A stretch of 64,000 bases of DNA from SKVR01 sp046291875 (lineage in GTDB: Bacteria; Bacteroidota; Bacteroidia; Bacteroidales; UBA7960): contig JBKBSF010000018.1 in NCBI GenBank assembly GCA_046291875.1, positions 1-64,000 of the forward strand, given 5' to 3'. Positions 28,401 to 35,218 of this stretch are shown here, piece by piece. The first letter of the stretch is position 1. Each line of letters begins with the position of its first letter. A program made the position numbers and the translations under genes. The notes beneath the pieces are model-generated. The model worked only from the letters and a program-made list of their open reading frames with translations, was not told the origin of the DNA and searched no databases.

Positions 28401-28978
28401 ATACCTTCACCGGTATAGCCTTCTTCCCATACCTGGGGAGCGTTTACCAGGTTCACATTCCATGCAATGTTCGGATTGTAGTAGGTCTTGTCTGCCGGGG
28501 CAAATCCATCGCCAGTGTCGCTGGTGTTCAATTCAAGTACCTGACGCATCTGGTCGTAATCTACCCGCTCCACTCCAGGCATTTGAGCAATTTGCTCAAT
28601 GATATCGGGAGTAGCATAGCAGTTGATAAGGTTTACGATCCATAGGGGGCGGATCTGGTCTACCTTCAGGCTTTTTTCCTGCTGGTTGAGAAAGTTCAGA
28701 ACGCCCTTCTGGCTTTGCTCTGTAAAAGTCTTTAACTCGTTCACTACAGCGCTTCTGCGCTCTTCTCTGTCAATAATGTGAGAGGTTTTGCCGCGAAGGA
28801 GCTCAGAGTCATATTGTTCGGAGAGCCTGATGTTGATACGAATCATATCATCAGATTTGGCAAAGCTCATGCGCTCCTGCAAATTGGCAGTTATGGGGCT
28901 TTGAGCAGCCAGTGGGTTTACGATCGCAATGCATAATGCGAACCATAGATTGAAAAGGGTAAATTTTACAAATTGCAT
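25424..28978 (-). CDS. T9SS-secreted subtilisin-like (S8) serine protease with multidomain C-terminus
   Basis: 1184 residues. Signal peptide ends LAAQS near residue 26 and a propeptide-like region follows to about 150. The S8 catalytic domain holds Asp in VAVLDTGVNGSHQDL (near 198), His in SHGTHCAGTVAGNG (near 240), the oxyanion Asn in AAGNEG, and Ser in SGTSMATPAVAGL (near 436). After it come CARDB/NEW3-like beta domains (about 500-740), a P-domain-like beta sandwich (about 745-890) and three carboxypeptidase-regulatory-like modules (about 890-1100). A type A T9SS sorting domain (SIYPNPAQSQFTV ... GLYLITLVSG) ends the protein. It is probably exported and cell-surface bound or released, degrading extracellular protein. 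TAAATTTG, on the minus strand at 29097-29090, resembles a -7 promoter element, but no TTG partner was found. Confidence 0.93.
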   Translation of the reverse strand: MQFVKFTLFNLWFALCIAIVNPLAAQSPITANLQERMSFAKSDDMIRINIRLSEQYDSELLRGKTSHIIDREERRSAVVNELKTFTEQSQKGVLNFLNQQEKSLKVDQIRPLWIVNLINCYATPDIIEQIAQMPGVERVDYDQMRQVLELNTSDTGDGFAPADKTYYNPNIAWNVNLVNAPQVWEEGYTGEGIIVAVLDTGVNGSHQDLAGRMWTHINYPNHGYNFVDNNYNTNDVQSHGTHCAGTVAGNGTAGTTTGVAPGATIMALKVLSDSGGGTEAGVWAAIQFSVDYGAHVMSLSLGWQHSWNPDRAAWRIAMVNAMNAGVVAAVAAGNEGTSGNIPSNIRTPGDCPAPWTHPDQTSPGGNSAVVTVGSTTNTDAISSFSSRGPVTWQNIAPFNDYAYNPGSGLIIPDVVAPGSNILSLSNTSNTGYTTKSGTSMATPAVAGLMALMLSKNPNLTPEQISQILEETAMPLSASKSNTFGSGRIDAVAALQATPFMGVRYLSHQINDSQGNNDGKINAGETIQLTLTLENPTEDLATNVSLEILTDSEFITFTQNTATLGDFEAGEVRTFTDLFSFEVSQVIPGKHEIVFVLNAVSPDGDGQIWRSNFSETAHAPLLEFEAIVVDDSQQGNNNGRLDPGETAILNIPIRNNGQVASSNILFNLSSASPWVFIHQQSNIELAGLAPNATSMVSVQITALQETPLESLVELQLKAYSGLYEFTESASIRVGEAPVYSLGNIPSTFNTAPNVTQSAIEPGLLTVNIPQGAVITGIDVEYKITSQGGAWMSEQRSFLRCVSEGGISEGSITQGPSSNSGGTHTYNRNGLNIANNVEGGGDIQFELHVFRTWGGSGSNTQYAMVPNNSWKVIVHYILPKHDVTFKAVNQLGETVENATIEIAGETLVTNQQGEAGLELSGGSHIYNISAPKHKTGTGKVVFVTGSEVIELPIERAFGVAFDLTDPDGNSIEYATITINEEPIDGYEVEDLNNGLYNYLILADGFRRESGAFFMNSQDVMIEKAMQPAWNITFNISGQWGDALPDAVLTFNGEALEPGVAELIEVSPGTYNYAVAAQYYLTQSGSLELINSHLEVNVLLIADGTSTQNMEASAISIYPNPAQSQFTVNAVDPIDRISIWDMTGRLVYSNQPGVNTLQIDTRGFSSGLYLITLVSGQKITHHKLEVR

Positions 28979-29406
28979 AATGTAATGTTTAGGGAAGAAT
29001 TCTTCAGTCTGCTGAAAATCAACATCCGAAGTGCATGTTGTGTTTAAGGTTGAATTGGGGAAATTGAAATTTTTTCGAGTGGAAAGTTACAAATTTATAT
29101 GGTAAGAATAAAACCTTACTTGTTTTTTTGTGAATAGTTGCTACAAGACCAGACGTGTAAATGAGTGGTGAAGGGGTATTGGCTTAGTTGCTGTCGTAAA
29201 GGTTGCCCGCAAACCATCAGACCGGAAATTTGTAAAAAGATAAATTTTCCGAGGGTTGGGCAGTTATTAATAGCAAAATATTTGACAAAAGCAAGAAAAA
29301 GATGAAAAATATTTGTTTGCAATTTTTTTTTAAGCCGCCCAAAAAAACCGGTAAAATTGGATGAGGAATTCAAAAAAACATTTCAAACCTAAAACCCCAA
29401 AAAAAC
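28979..29406. other. Divergent intergenic region between protease and gdhA
   Basis: 428 bases, A/T-rich, with starts facing outwards on both sides, so it must hold both promoters. The only element I can point to is TAAATTTG on the minus strand (complement at 29090-29097) ahead of the protease gene. No tRNA, repeat or hairpin stands out. Confidence 0.45.
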
Positions 29407-30747
29407 ATGAACGCACAATTGAAGAAATTTATGGATTATGTGGTGGCGAAAAACCCATCAGAATCTGAGTTCCACCAGGCAGTGGAAGAGGTTGCAGAAA
29501 CCATTCTCCCGTTTCTTGATGAAAACCCAAAATACAAAGCAGCCAAGGTTTTCGAACGAATGATAGAGCCTGAAAGGGTTATCATGTTCAGAATCCCCTG
29601 GATCGATGACAAAGGCGAAGTGCAGGTAAACCGGGGTTTTCGTATTGAAATGAACAGTGCCATAGGTCCGTACAAAGGAGGCTTGCGCTTTCACCCGACC
29701 GTAAATCTTGGTATTTTGAAGTTTCTGGCCTTTGAGCAGGTTTTTAAGAACAGCCTTACTTCGCTGCCCATGGGGGGTGGAAAGGGAGGAAGTGACTTTG
29801 ACCCCAAAGGCAAATCAGACAATGAGGTGATGCGCTTTTGCCAAAGCTTTATGACGGAGCTTTTCCGGCATATTGGACCCGATACCGATGTACCTGCCGG
29901 CGATATTGGCGTTGGGGGTCGCGAGATTGGCTATATGTTTGGTCAGTATAAGCGGATTCGCAACGAGTTTACAGGTGTTCTTACCGGCAAGGGTCGTGAG
30001 TATGGCGGCAGCCTGATCCGCCCTGAGGCAACCGGCTATGGCTGTGTGTACTTTGCACAGGAGATGCTGGCTACCATCAACGAAGGGTTCAAGGGTAAGA
30101 TTGTATCAGTTAGTGGTTCGGGCAATGTGGCTCAATATGCCACCGAGAAGGTTATAGAATTTGGAGGAAAGGTGGTTACACTGAGCGACTCTACAGGCTA
30201 CATTTATGACAAGGACGGTATCGATTCAGAAAAACTTGCCTTTGTAATGGAGCTTAAAAACATTAAACGCGGCAGGTTGCGCGAGTATGCCGATCATTAT
30301 GGATGCAAGTATGTAGAAGGCACCAGCAGACCCTGGGCAGAGAAATGTGATATTGCGCTGCCATGTGCCACTGAGAATGAGATCAATGGGCAAGAGGCCA
30401 AAATGCTTATCGAAAACGGATGTATCTGCATCAGCGAAGGTGCCAACATGCCCTCAACCCCTGAGGCTGTTGAGCTTTATCTGCAGCACAAGATTCTTTA
30501 CGGGCCTGGCAAAGCAGCCAATGCAGGGGGCGTTGCCACCTCAGGTCTGGAGATGAGCCAGAACTCTTTGCGCCTCTCATGGACCCGCGAAGAGGTAGAC
30601 CAAAGACTGCACAACATTATGATCAACATCCACAAAACCTGTGTGGAATTCGGAAAAGAAGGCGATTTTATCAACTACGTAAAAGGTGCCAACATCGGAG
30701 GCTTCGTAAAAGTTGCCGATGCCATGATGGCCCAGGGATACGTGTAG
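29407..30747 (+). CDS. gdhA: Glutamate dehydrogenase (hexameric, NADP-type)
   Basis: 446 residues, typical length for the small hexameric class. The dimerisation/substrate domain holds KGGLRFHP with the substrate-binding Lys, the catalytic-region signature LPMGGGKGGSDFDPKG and PAGDIGVGGREIGYM. The nucleotide-binding domain starts near residue 230 with VSVSGSGNVAQYATEK (GxGxxA-type Rossmann turn). It interconverts 2-oxoglutarate plus ammonium and glutamate; the family class favours an assimilatory NADPH enzyme, but cofactor choice is inferred. Single gene with a terminator at 30774-30811. Confidence 0.95.
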   Translation: MNAQLKKFMDYVVAKNPSESEFHQAVEEVAETILPFLDENPKYKAAKVFERMIEPERVIMFRIPWIDDKGEVQVNRGFRIEMNSAIGPYKGGLRFHPTVNLGILKFLAFEQVFKNSLTSLPMGGGKGGSDFDPKGKSDNEVMRFCQSFMTELFRHIGPDTDVPAGDIGVGGREIGYMFGQYKRIRNEFTGVLTGKGREYGGSLIRPEATGYGCVYFAQEMLATINEGFKGKIVSVSGSGNVAQYATEKVIEFGGKVVTLSDSTGYIYDKDGIDSEKLAFVMELKNIKRGRLREYADHYGCKYVEGTSRPWAEKCDIALPCATENEINGQEAKMLIENGCICISEGANMPSTPEAVELYLQHKILYGPGKAANAGGVATSGLEMSQNSLRLSWTREEVDQRLHNIMINIHKTCVEFGKEGDFINYVKGANIGGFVKVADAMMAQGYV

Positions 30748-30773
30748 GTAGGCCTTGTTTATAATTAAGGGTG

Positions 30774-30811
30774 AGGTGTCCGGTGCGTTTGTTGCCGGGC
30801 ACCTTTTTTTT
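30774..30811 (+). terminator. Rho-independent terminator after gdhA
   Basis: GGTGTCCGG and CCGGGCACC pair with one G-T wobble around an 11-base loop and are followed by eight T. It lies about 27 bases after the gdhA stop. Confidence 0.85.
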
Positions 30812-30848
30812 GTTTAGAGCCCTATTGCAGGATTTCAATCCCATTTTC

Positions 30849-30924
30849 CACATCACCCATCACCCATATCATTCCTCACATCTCACACCACATACCTCAT
30901 ACCACATACCACATACCTCACGCC
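30849..30924. repeat. Short degenerate C/A/T tandem repeat tract
   Basis: About 75 bases made of irregular copies of CATCACC, CACATACC and TCATACC units with no G until the last few bases. Copy boundaries drift, unlike a CRISPR array. It lies between the gdhA terminator and the stop codon of the trmJ-like gene. Confidence 0.7.
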
Positions 30925-30927
30925 TCC

Positions 30928-31632
30928 CTACTTCACCCTCCCATGATATTTCTTGAGGTAAAACTTGCAGAAGGAGTGAAAAAGATTGATGTCTTCCTTG
31001 TTGAGAAGCATCAGCCGCTCCATGATTCGGGGATAGATGAGGTTGTCGGGCTCCATTTGTACATCGGCAAGGATCTGTTGTGCTTTTTGCCTGATTACGG
31101 GCAACTCCGCCGACACTGGAGGTTTGTCGGTCTTTTTCTTCCAGCTCAGGGTAACCTTGCTCAGGTAGGTGGCATACACCATAACCGATTGTGCCAGGTT
31201 CAGTGACGGATATTTCCGGTACATGGGAATGGTAGACAAAAGGTGGCACTGGGCGAGCTGTTCATTGCTCAGTCCCGATTCTTCTCCTCCAAACACAATG
31301 GCAACGGAGTCAATGGTATCGCCTTTGTCGAGGATGATTTCGGGCAAGTCTTCAACCGGATGATAGGTTTGGGCTACATTGCGCTTCTTTGCTGTTGAGC
31401 CGATGGCCAGATCTACTTGCTGAAGGGCTTCACTCAGGTGGGCAAATATCTTTGCCTGCTCAAGAATATCGTTGGATCCATGTGCGGTAGCCCTGGCCCG
31501 CTCTCCCAGCGGATCAGCCAACGGATTTACAAGGTACAGGTCATGTATGCCCATGGTCTTGATGGCCCTGGCAGCAGCACCAATGTTTTCTTCCCGGGCA
31601 GCATCTGCCAGTACAAAGATGATTTTCGACAT
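30928..31632 (-). CDS. trmJ: TrmJ-type RNA 2'-O-methyltransferase (SpoU/SPOUT family)
   Basis: 234 residues. The SPOUT fold motifs are clear: motif 1 ENIGAAARAIKTMG, motif 2 IVFGGEESGLSNEQLAQC and motif 3 IPMYRKYPSLNLAQSVMVY. These match the TrmJ subgroup, which 2'-O-methylates position 32 of several tRNAs with SAM. The C-terminal 70 residues form the helical extension seen in TrmJ. The assignment to TrmJ rather than another SpoU paralogue is by overall pattern. A short basic tail ends in KKYHGRVK. The next gene upstream on the same strand ends 50 bases before its start. Confidence 0.8.
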   Translation of the reverse strand: MSKIIFVLADAAREENIGAAARAIKTMGIHDLYLVNPLADPLGERARATAHGSNDILEQAKIFAHLSEALQQVDLAIGSTAKKRNVAQTYHPVEDLPEIILDKGDTIDSVAIVFGGEESGLSNEQLAQCHLLSTIPMYRKYPSLNLAQSVMVYATYLSKVTLSWKKKTDKPPVSAELPVIRQKAQQILADVQMEPDNLIYPRIMERLMLLNKEDINLFHSFCKFYLKKYHGRVK

Positions 31633-31682
31633 TGCGTTTTTTCTGCGAAATTAAGGAAAAAAGCAATGACCGCAAGCCTGTG

Positions 31683-32414
31683 TTATGGCCGGCTGATAAG
31701 CCTCAGGTATCGGTCGCGGATGGCAACCAGTTTTTCCAGGGTAAGGTTTTCCCTGTAAATGCGAACCAGCTCAACAATATGATTGCCCTCCAGATAAGCA
31801 CAACGCGCTGCATCAAAGAAGATCAGCGAAGTGTCATATTTCACCTCAGTGGTAATGGTTTTAAACTCTTCCCAGCTTACATTGCGCGGAATGGTAAAGA
31901 AACCCCTGTGGGAGTTTTTGGGGTCGAGAAAAAGCCCCTCCTCCAGGTTGTGGAAATAAAACATTTTTGTGAGCTGAATCAAGCCCATCTGGTTTTGGAT
32001 TTTCCGGGGGCCTTTTTTGGGTTGTACTCCCATCTGGGTAAGCATTTCCTGAACCGATGTGATCTGGTTGTACTGACCCAGGTTGAGCATTCGGATCACC
32101 GGATGGGTTTCATTCATTACCGTAACCTGTCCGTAGGCACAGTCCAGACGGTGGTTGCAGTTGCTACGCAAATATTCGAAAGCATGAGCAATTTGCTCAA
32201 ACGGATAATGCTTTTCTAAAACCCAGTACAGGTATTGGGGTTTGCTGGTTTTGGGCTGATCGTCGTAGTACCCGAAAAAGGGCGATACCGCTTCCAGAAT
32301 GCATATGTTCAGCTGCAGATTAGTGTCGGTAATACATGACAGGGGCTCTTCTTTGGTTACCCATCCAAATCTTTCAAAAGTAACATCAACGGTCTTGGTT
32401 TCTTGGATTTCCAT
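31683..32414 (-). CDS. Unrecognised soluble protein, 243 residues
   Basis: I do not recognise the family. The protein is soluble, without signal peptide or membrane helix, and has ordinary composition with many aromatic residues (FFGYYDD, YLYWVLEKHYPFEQ). The start MEIQETKTVDVTFERFGWVT and the middle (NLGQYNQITSVQEMLTQMG) look like a folded alpha/beta protein. There is no P-loop, metal-binding cluster or recognisable catalytic motif. It lies 50 bases upstream of trmJ on the same strand and may be co-transcribed with it. The ATG at 32414 is preceded by an A/T-rich spacer and the mscS-like gene's terminator. Confidence 0.7.
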   Translation of the reverse strand: MEIQETKTVDVTFERFGWVTKEEPLSCITDTNLQLNICILEAVSPFFGYYDDQPKTSKPQYLYWVLEKHYPFEQIAHAFEYLRSNCNHRLDCAYGQVTVMNETHPVIRMLNLGQYNQITSVQEMLTQMGVQPKKGPRKIQNQMGLIQLTKMFYFHNLEEGLFLDPKNSHRGFFTIPRNVSWEEFKTITTEVKYDTSLIFFDAARCAYLEGNHIVELVRIYRENLTLEKLVAIRDRYLRLISRP

Positions 32415-32482
32415 AGCTCAGGATTTAGTAATATACGCTTAAAGTTAATGTAGTTTTCGACCAAAAGCAAATTCATACGACG

Positions 32483-32522
32483 AAAAAAGCTCTGCAATTA
32501 CCCTAAGGTTTGCAGAGCCTTT
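32483..32522 (-). terminator. Rho-independent terminator of the MscS-like gene
   Basis: GCTCTGCAA (32489-32497) and TTGCAGAGC (32510-32518) are perfect arms with a 12-base loop; on the minus strand a run of six T follows. It lies just after the stop at 32544. Confidence 0.85.
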
Positions 32523-32543
32523 ACATACGGAGATCAGGAAATC

Positions 32544-33350
32544 TTACACCTTGTGCAAATGCACATCCATTTGCGGGAAGGGGATGTTGATGCCTTCTTT
32601 TGCAAATGTTTTGTAAACTTTTTCATTCATATCGAAAAATACGCCCCAGAAGTTGGGAGCTTCTACCCATGCTCTTACCACAATATTCACAGAGCTGTCG
32701 CCCAGTTCGCTCAATGCAATAAAAGGTGCCGGGTCGGCAAGAACCCTTTCATCCTGGCTCAACAGGGTTTGAAGCACCTGTTTGGCATGGTCGTAGTTAT
32801 CGCCATAGGCAATGCCAAAGGTCCAGTCGACCCGCCGGGTAGGCATGGCCGAGAAGTTGGTCAGCGAATTGGTGGCCAGGCCACTGTTGGGTATGATGAT
32901 GGTTTTATTGTCGGGAGTTCGCATAATGGTAACAAAGATCTGAATTTCACTCACTGTACCCGAATATCCTTCGGCAGTTATAAAGTCACCTGCTTTGAAA
33001 GGTTTGAACAACAAAAGGATAACTCCTCCTGCAAAATTCTGCAGCGTGCCCGAAAGGGCCAAACCAACAGCCAGACCGGCAGCTCCAAGGATGGCAATAA
33101 ATGAGGTCATTTGAATTCCCACCATACTCATAACGCTGATCACCAGCAGAACCCTGAGCAGATTGGTGATTAAGCTCACCAGAAACGGGCGTAACGAAGC
33201 ATCGATATTTCTCTTCTCCAGCAATCTGCGTAACCATTTGGAGAAACCGTTTACAACCTGCCAGCCAACAAACAAAACAATCAAAGCCCCAAGTAATGCA
33301 GGCCCATATTCCCATAAAAAGCTCATCGTGATCTCAGGAAGATTTTCCAT
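32544..33350 (-). CDS. Small-conductance mechanosensitive channel (MscS family)
   Basis: 268 residues, the short MscS class. Three membrane helices: ALLGALIVLFVGWQVV (about 15-35), VSLITNLLRVLLVISVMS (about 60-80) and the pore helix AAGLAVGLALSGTLQNFAGG (about 90-110) with the alternating Ala/Gly pattern. The beta domain follows (FKAGDFI, GTVSEIQIFVT, IIIPNSGLATNSLTNFS), then the C-terminal alpha/beta cage. It opens under membrane tension to release solutes after osmotic down-shock. It is monocistronic, with its own terminator and a 198-base spacer before the DUF5689 operon's terminator. Confidence 0.93.
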   Translation of the reverse strand: MENLPEITMSFLWEYGPALLGALIVLFVGWQVVNGFSKWLRRLLEKRNIDASLRPFLVSLITNLLRVLLVISVMSMVGIQMTSFIAILGAAGLAVGLALSGTLQNFAGGVILLLFKPFKAGDFITAEGYSGTVSEIQIFVTIMRTPDNKTIIIPNSGLATNSLTNFSAMPTRRVDWTFGIAYGDNYDHAKQVLQTLLSQDERVLADPAPFIALSELGDSSVNIVVRAWVEAPNFWGVFFDMNEKVYKTFAKEGINIPFPQMDVHLHKV

Positions 33351-33495
33351 TTTCTTTTCTTTTTAGTGAATAAATGAGTTCAATTCCATCTTGTATTTGG
33401 GAAAAAGCAGTGCCATGCCCAAAGTGAAAATAATGTTAGATGGACAAAATATCTTACTAATAGGTAAAAATAGGTCCATTTGTTGGGAAAACAAA

Positions 33496-33523
33496 AAAAG
33501 AGGCTGTTTTTACAGCCTCTTTT
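33496..33523 (-). terminator. Rho-independent terminator of the TonB receptor/DUF5689 operon
   Basis: AAAAGAGGCTG and CAGCCTCTTTT are perfect 11-base arms with a TTTTTA loop; the A-rich left flank supplies the T run on the minus strand. It lies 25 bases after the last stop codon (33549) of the three-gene operon. Confidence 0.9.
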
Positions 33524-33548
33524 CAATTACTAACAAAAAAGTTTGTTG

Positions 33549-35183
33549 CTATTCAGCTTCAATTTTAATCCGGCTAACCTGCCATCCGCTTGCTCCGGAG
33601 TTGGTGCTGGTATATTGAAGTGCCACGTGAATGGTTTGACCGTCGAATTGCGAAATGTCTATATCCCCACTGTTTACATAGGTCCAGTTGTTGCCTGCAG
33701 GCCTGTTGAACCCTGTAATATGCACCCAGGTGCCAGAACTGGTGGGGTTGCTGCCATCGTAATCGCTTGCAATCAAAACCTTCAAATCGTTGTAGTTGGT
33801 GAGAAAGTTGATGGCTTCGCGGATTTGTAGTACGGCATTGGATTTTCCTGCCAGGCTTATGGCGGGCGATACGAGCCAGTCTTCATTGGGCTGGGCTCCA
33901 CCTGCAAATCCGTTCATGTAGGCCGATCCACCATCAAAATTCACCCAGTGCCATTCTTGAGCACCCGTAATATTGAATGCGGTAAAAGTGCCCAGGTTGG
34001 TGGTGAAGGTTTCCTCAAAAACAGTTTCTACAGGATCGGGCTCGGTGCCTCCCTCTGCCCAGTATTCTGAAGTTTCGCGCATTCCAGGGCTGCTGAAGTA
34101 GGTAGTAAGGTTTCCTTTTACCTTCACATATGTGCCCAGCCTGCCCGGATTGTCTACCAGGTTGAGGGCATCGCGTACACTGCCTATGGGCAGCTGCACG
34201 TAAAGGATGGCCGAAGTGCTGGTTTCACCTGGGCTGCCTGCCAACAGTAGATTGGAGTTGGTGTTGAAGGGGCCGGTAAAGTTCTCCTGGAATGGGCTTG
34301 AACCCGTTTCCATTACCCCAACGATATAGCCTTCCACCCATACTCCGGTACCGCTGTTATTGTTGATGGCATAGGCTACATTATAGGGGTCTTCGAAGGT
34401 GCCGGAGCCACTTTCGCCAGTATCAATCACACACCTTTCTTCATTCATCTGAAGTTCCTTAGGATCGCGAACATACAATTGCCATACATCACCAAACTGC
34501 CCCACTATCCCTGTAAAAGATCCTCTTCCCTCGGGCAGAACATCATCGGCAAAATCGGCATATCCGCTGGTGCGAACAATGATGGTGTTGTTATCACAAT
34601 CCTGCAGGGTGCGGTTTACATTGATCTTGTTGATGCCATCGGCCCAGGTTTGACCCAGCTCGGCAGGGATAAACTGCACGTTTTCCAGTTTTACCAGTTT
34701 TGCCTGGTAACCTCCGGAGAGAATATCGCTGATGGTTACAGTTTCTGGCTCAAGGTTTTTGTCTCGGGCCTGCAGAACAATATTGGTGCGTCCATCAAGC
34801 GAGTCCAGCTGAAACATATTGTTGAAATAGCTGATGGTTGTGCCCTTCAGCGCTACCCTGATGGAGTCTCCTACCCGGAGTGTGGCACTGGGGTTCATAC
34901 GCAGGTTTACGGCGGAAGTACCATCCTGGATATAGGCCTGGCGGTAAATGTTGCCATTGAGCTCGTCCATGGTAACCGTGGCATAAAGATTCTTGCCTGA
35001 ATTGCCAAAGCTATAGGTTTGCCCCGGAATAATCATGGCACGTAGATCCGCCAGAGTAAGAATACTGTCGGAGGGTAAATGAGCAATGGGGGGAGTATCC
35101 TTTTCGTCTTTGCTGCAACCCACAATGGCTGCAACCATCAAACCGGCAAGGATTATCAATTTTGTTTTTCTGAGATATATCAT
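33549..35183 (-). CDS. DUF5689 surface lipoprotein with OB-like and choice-of-anchor-J domains
   Basis: 544 residues. Lipobox IVGC puts the lipidated Cys at residue 23. Residues about 40-250 form one DUF5689 module (ILTLADLRAMIIPGQ, AYIQDGTSAVNLRM, DSIRVALKGTTISYFNNMFQ, NNTIIVRTSGYADFADD). A DUF6359/OB-like domain follows near 255-370 (GSGTFEDPYNVAYAINN, WVEGYIVGVM). The last 160 residues are a jelly-roll of the cleaved-adhesin/choice-of-anchor-J type (FDGGSAYMNGFAGGAQPNED, NNWTYVNSGDIDISQFDG). Binding of an extracellular ligand at the outer-membrane surface is likely, but the ligand is unknown. Third gene of the operon, 35 bases after the other DUF5689 gene, with which it shares its N-terminal module. 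Confidence 0.85.
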   Translation of the reverse strand: MIYLRKTKLIILAGLMVAAIVGCSKDEKDTPPIAHLPSDSILTLADLRAMIIPGQTYSFGNSGKNLYATVTMDELNGNIYRQAYIQDGTSAVNLRMNPSATLRVGDSIRVALKGTTISYFNNMFQLDSLDGRTNIVLQARDKNLEPETVTISDILSGGYQAKLVKLENVQFIPAELGQTWADGINKINVNRTLQDCDNNTIIVRTSGYADFADDVLPEGRGSFTGIVGQFGDVWQLYVRDPKELQMNEERCVIDTGESGSGTFEDPYNVAYAINNNSGTGVWVEGYIVGVMETGSSPFQENFTGPFNTNSNLLLAGSPGETSTSAILYVQLPIGSVRDALNLVDNPGRLGTYVKVKGNLTTYFSSPGMRETSEYWAEGGTEPDPVETVFEETFTTNLGTFTAFNITGAQEWHWVNFDGGSAYMNGFAGGAQPNEDWLVSPAISLAGKSNAVLQIREAINFLTNYNDLKVLIASDYDGSNPTSSGTWVHITGFNRPAGNNWTYVNSGDIDISQFDGQTIHVALQYTSTNSGASGWQVSRIKIEAE

Positions 35184-35218
35184 GATCTGAAAATTTGCTA
35201 AAGTTTGGATCTGCTCAA

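Noticed and set aside
30849..30924. CRISPR array
   Set aside because: Units are 7-8 bases, degenerate and without spacers, and no cas genes are present.
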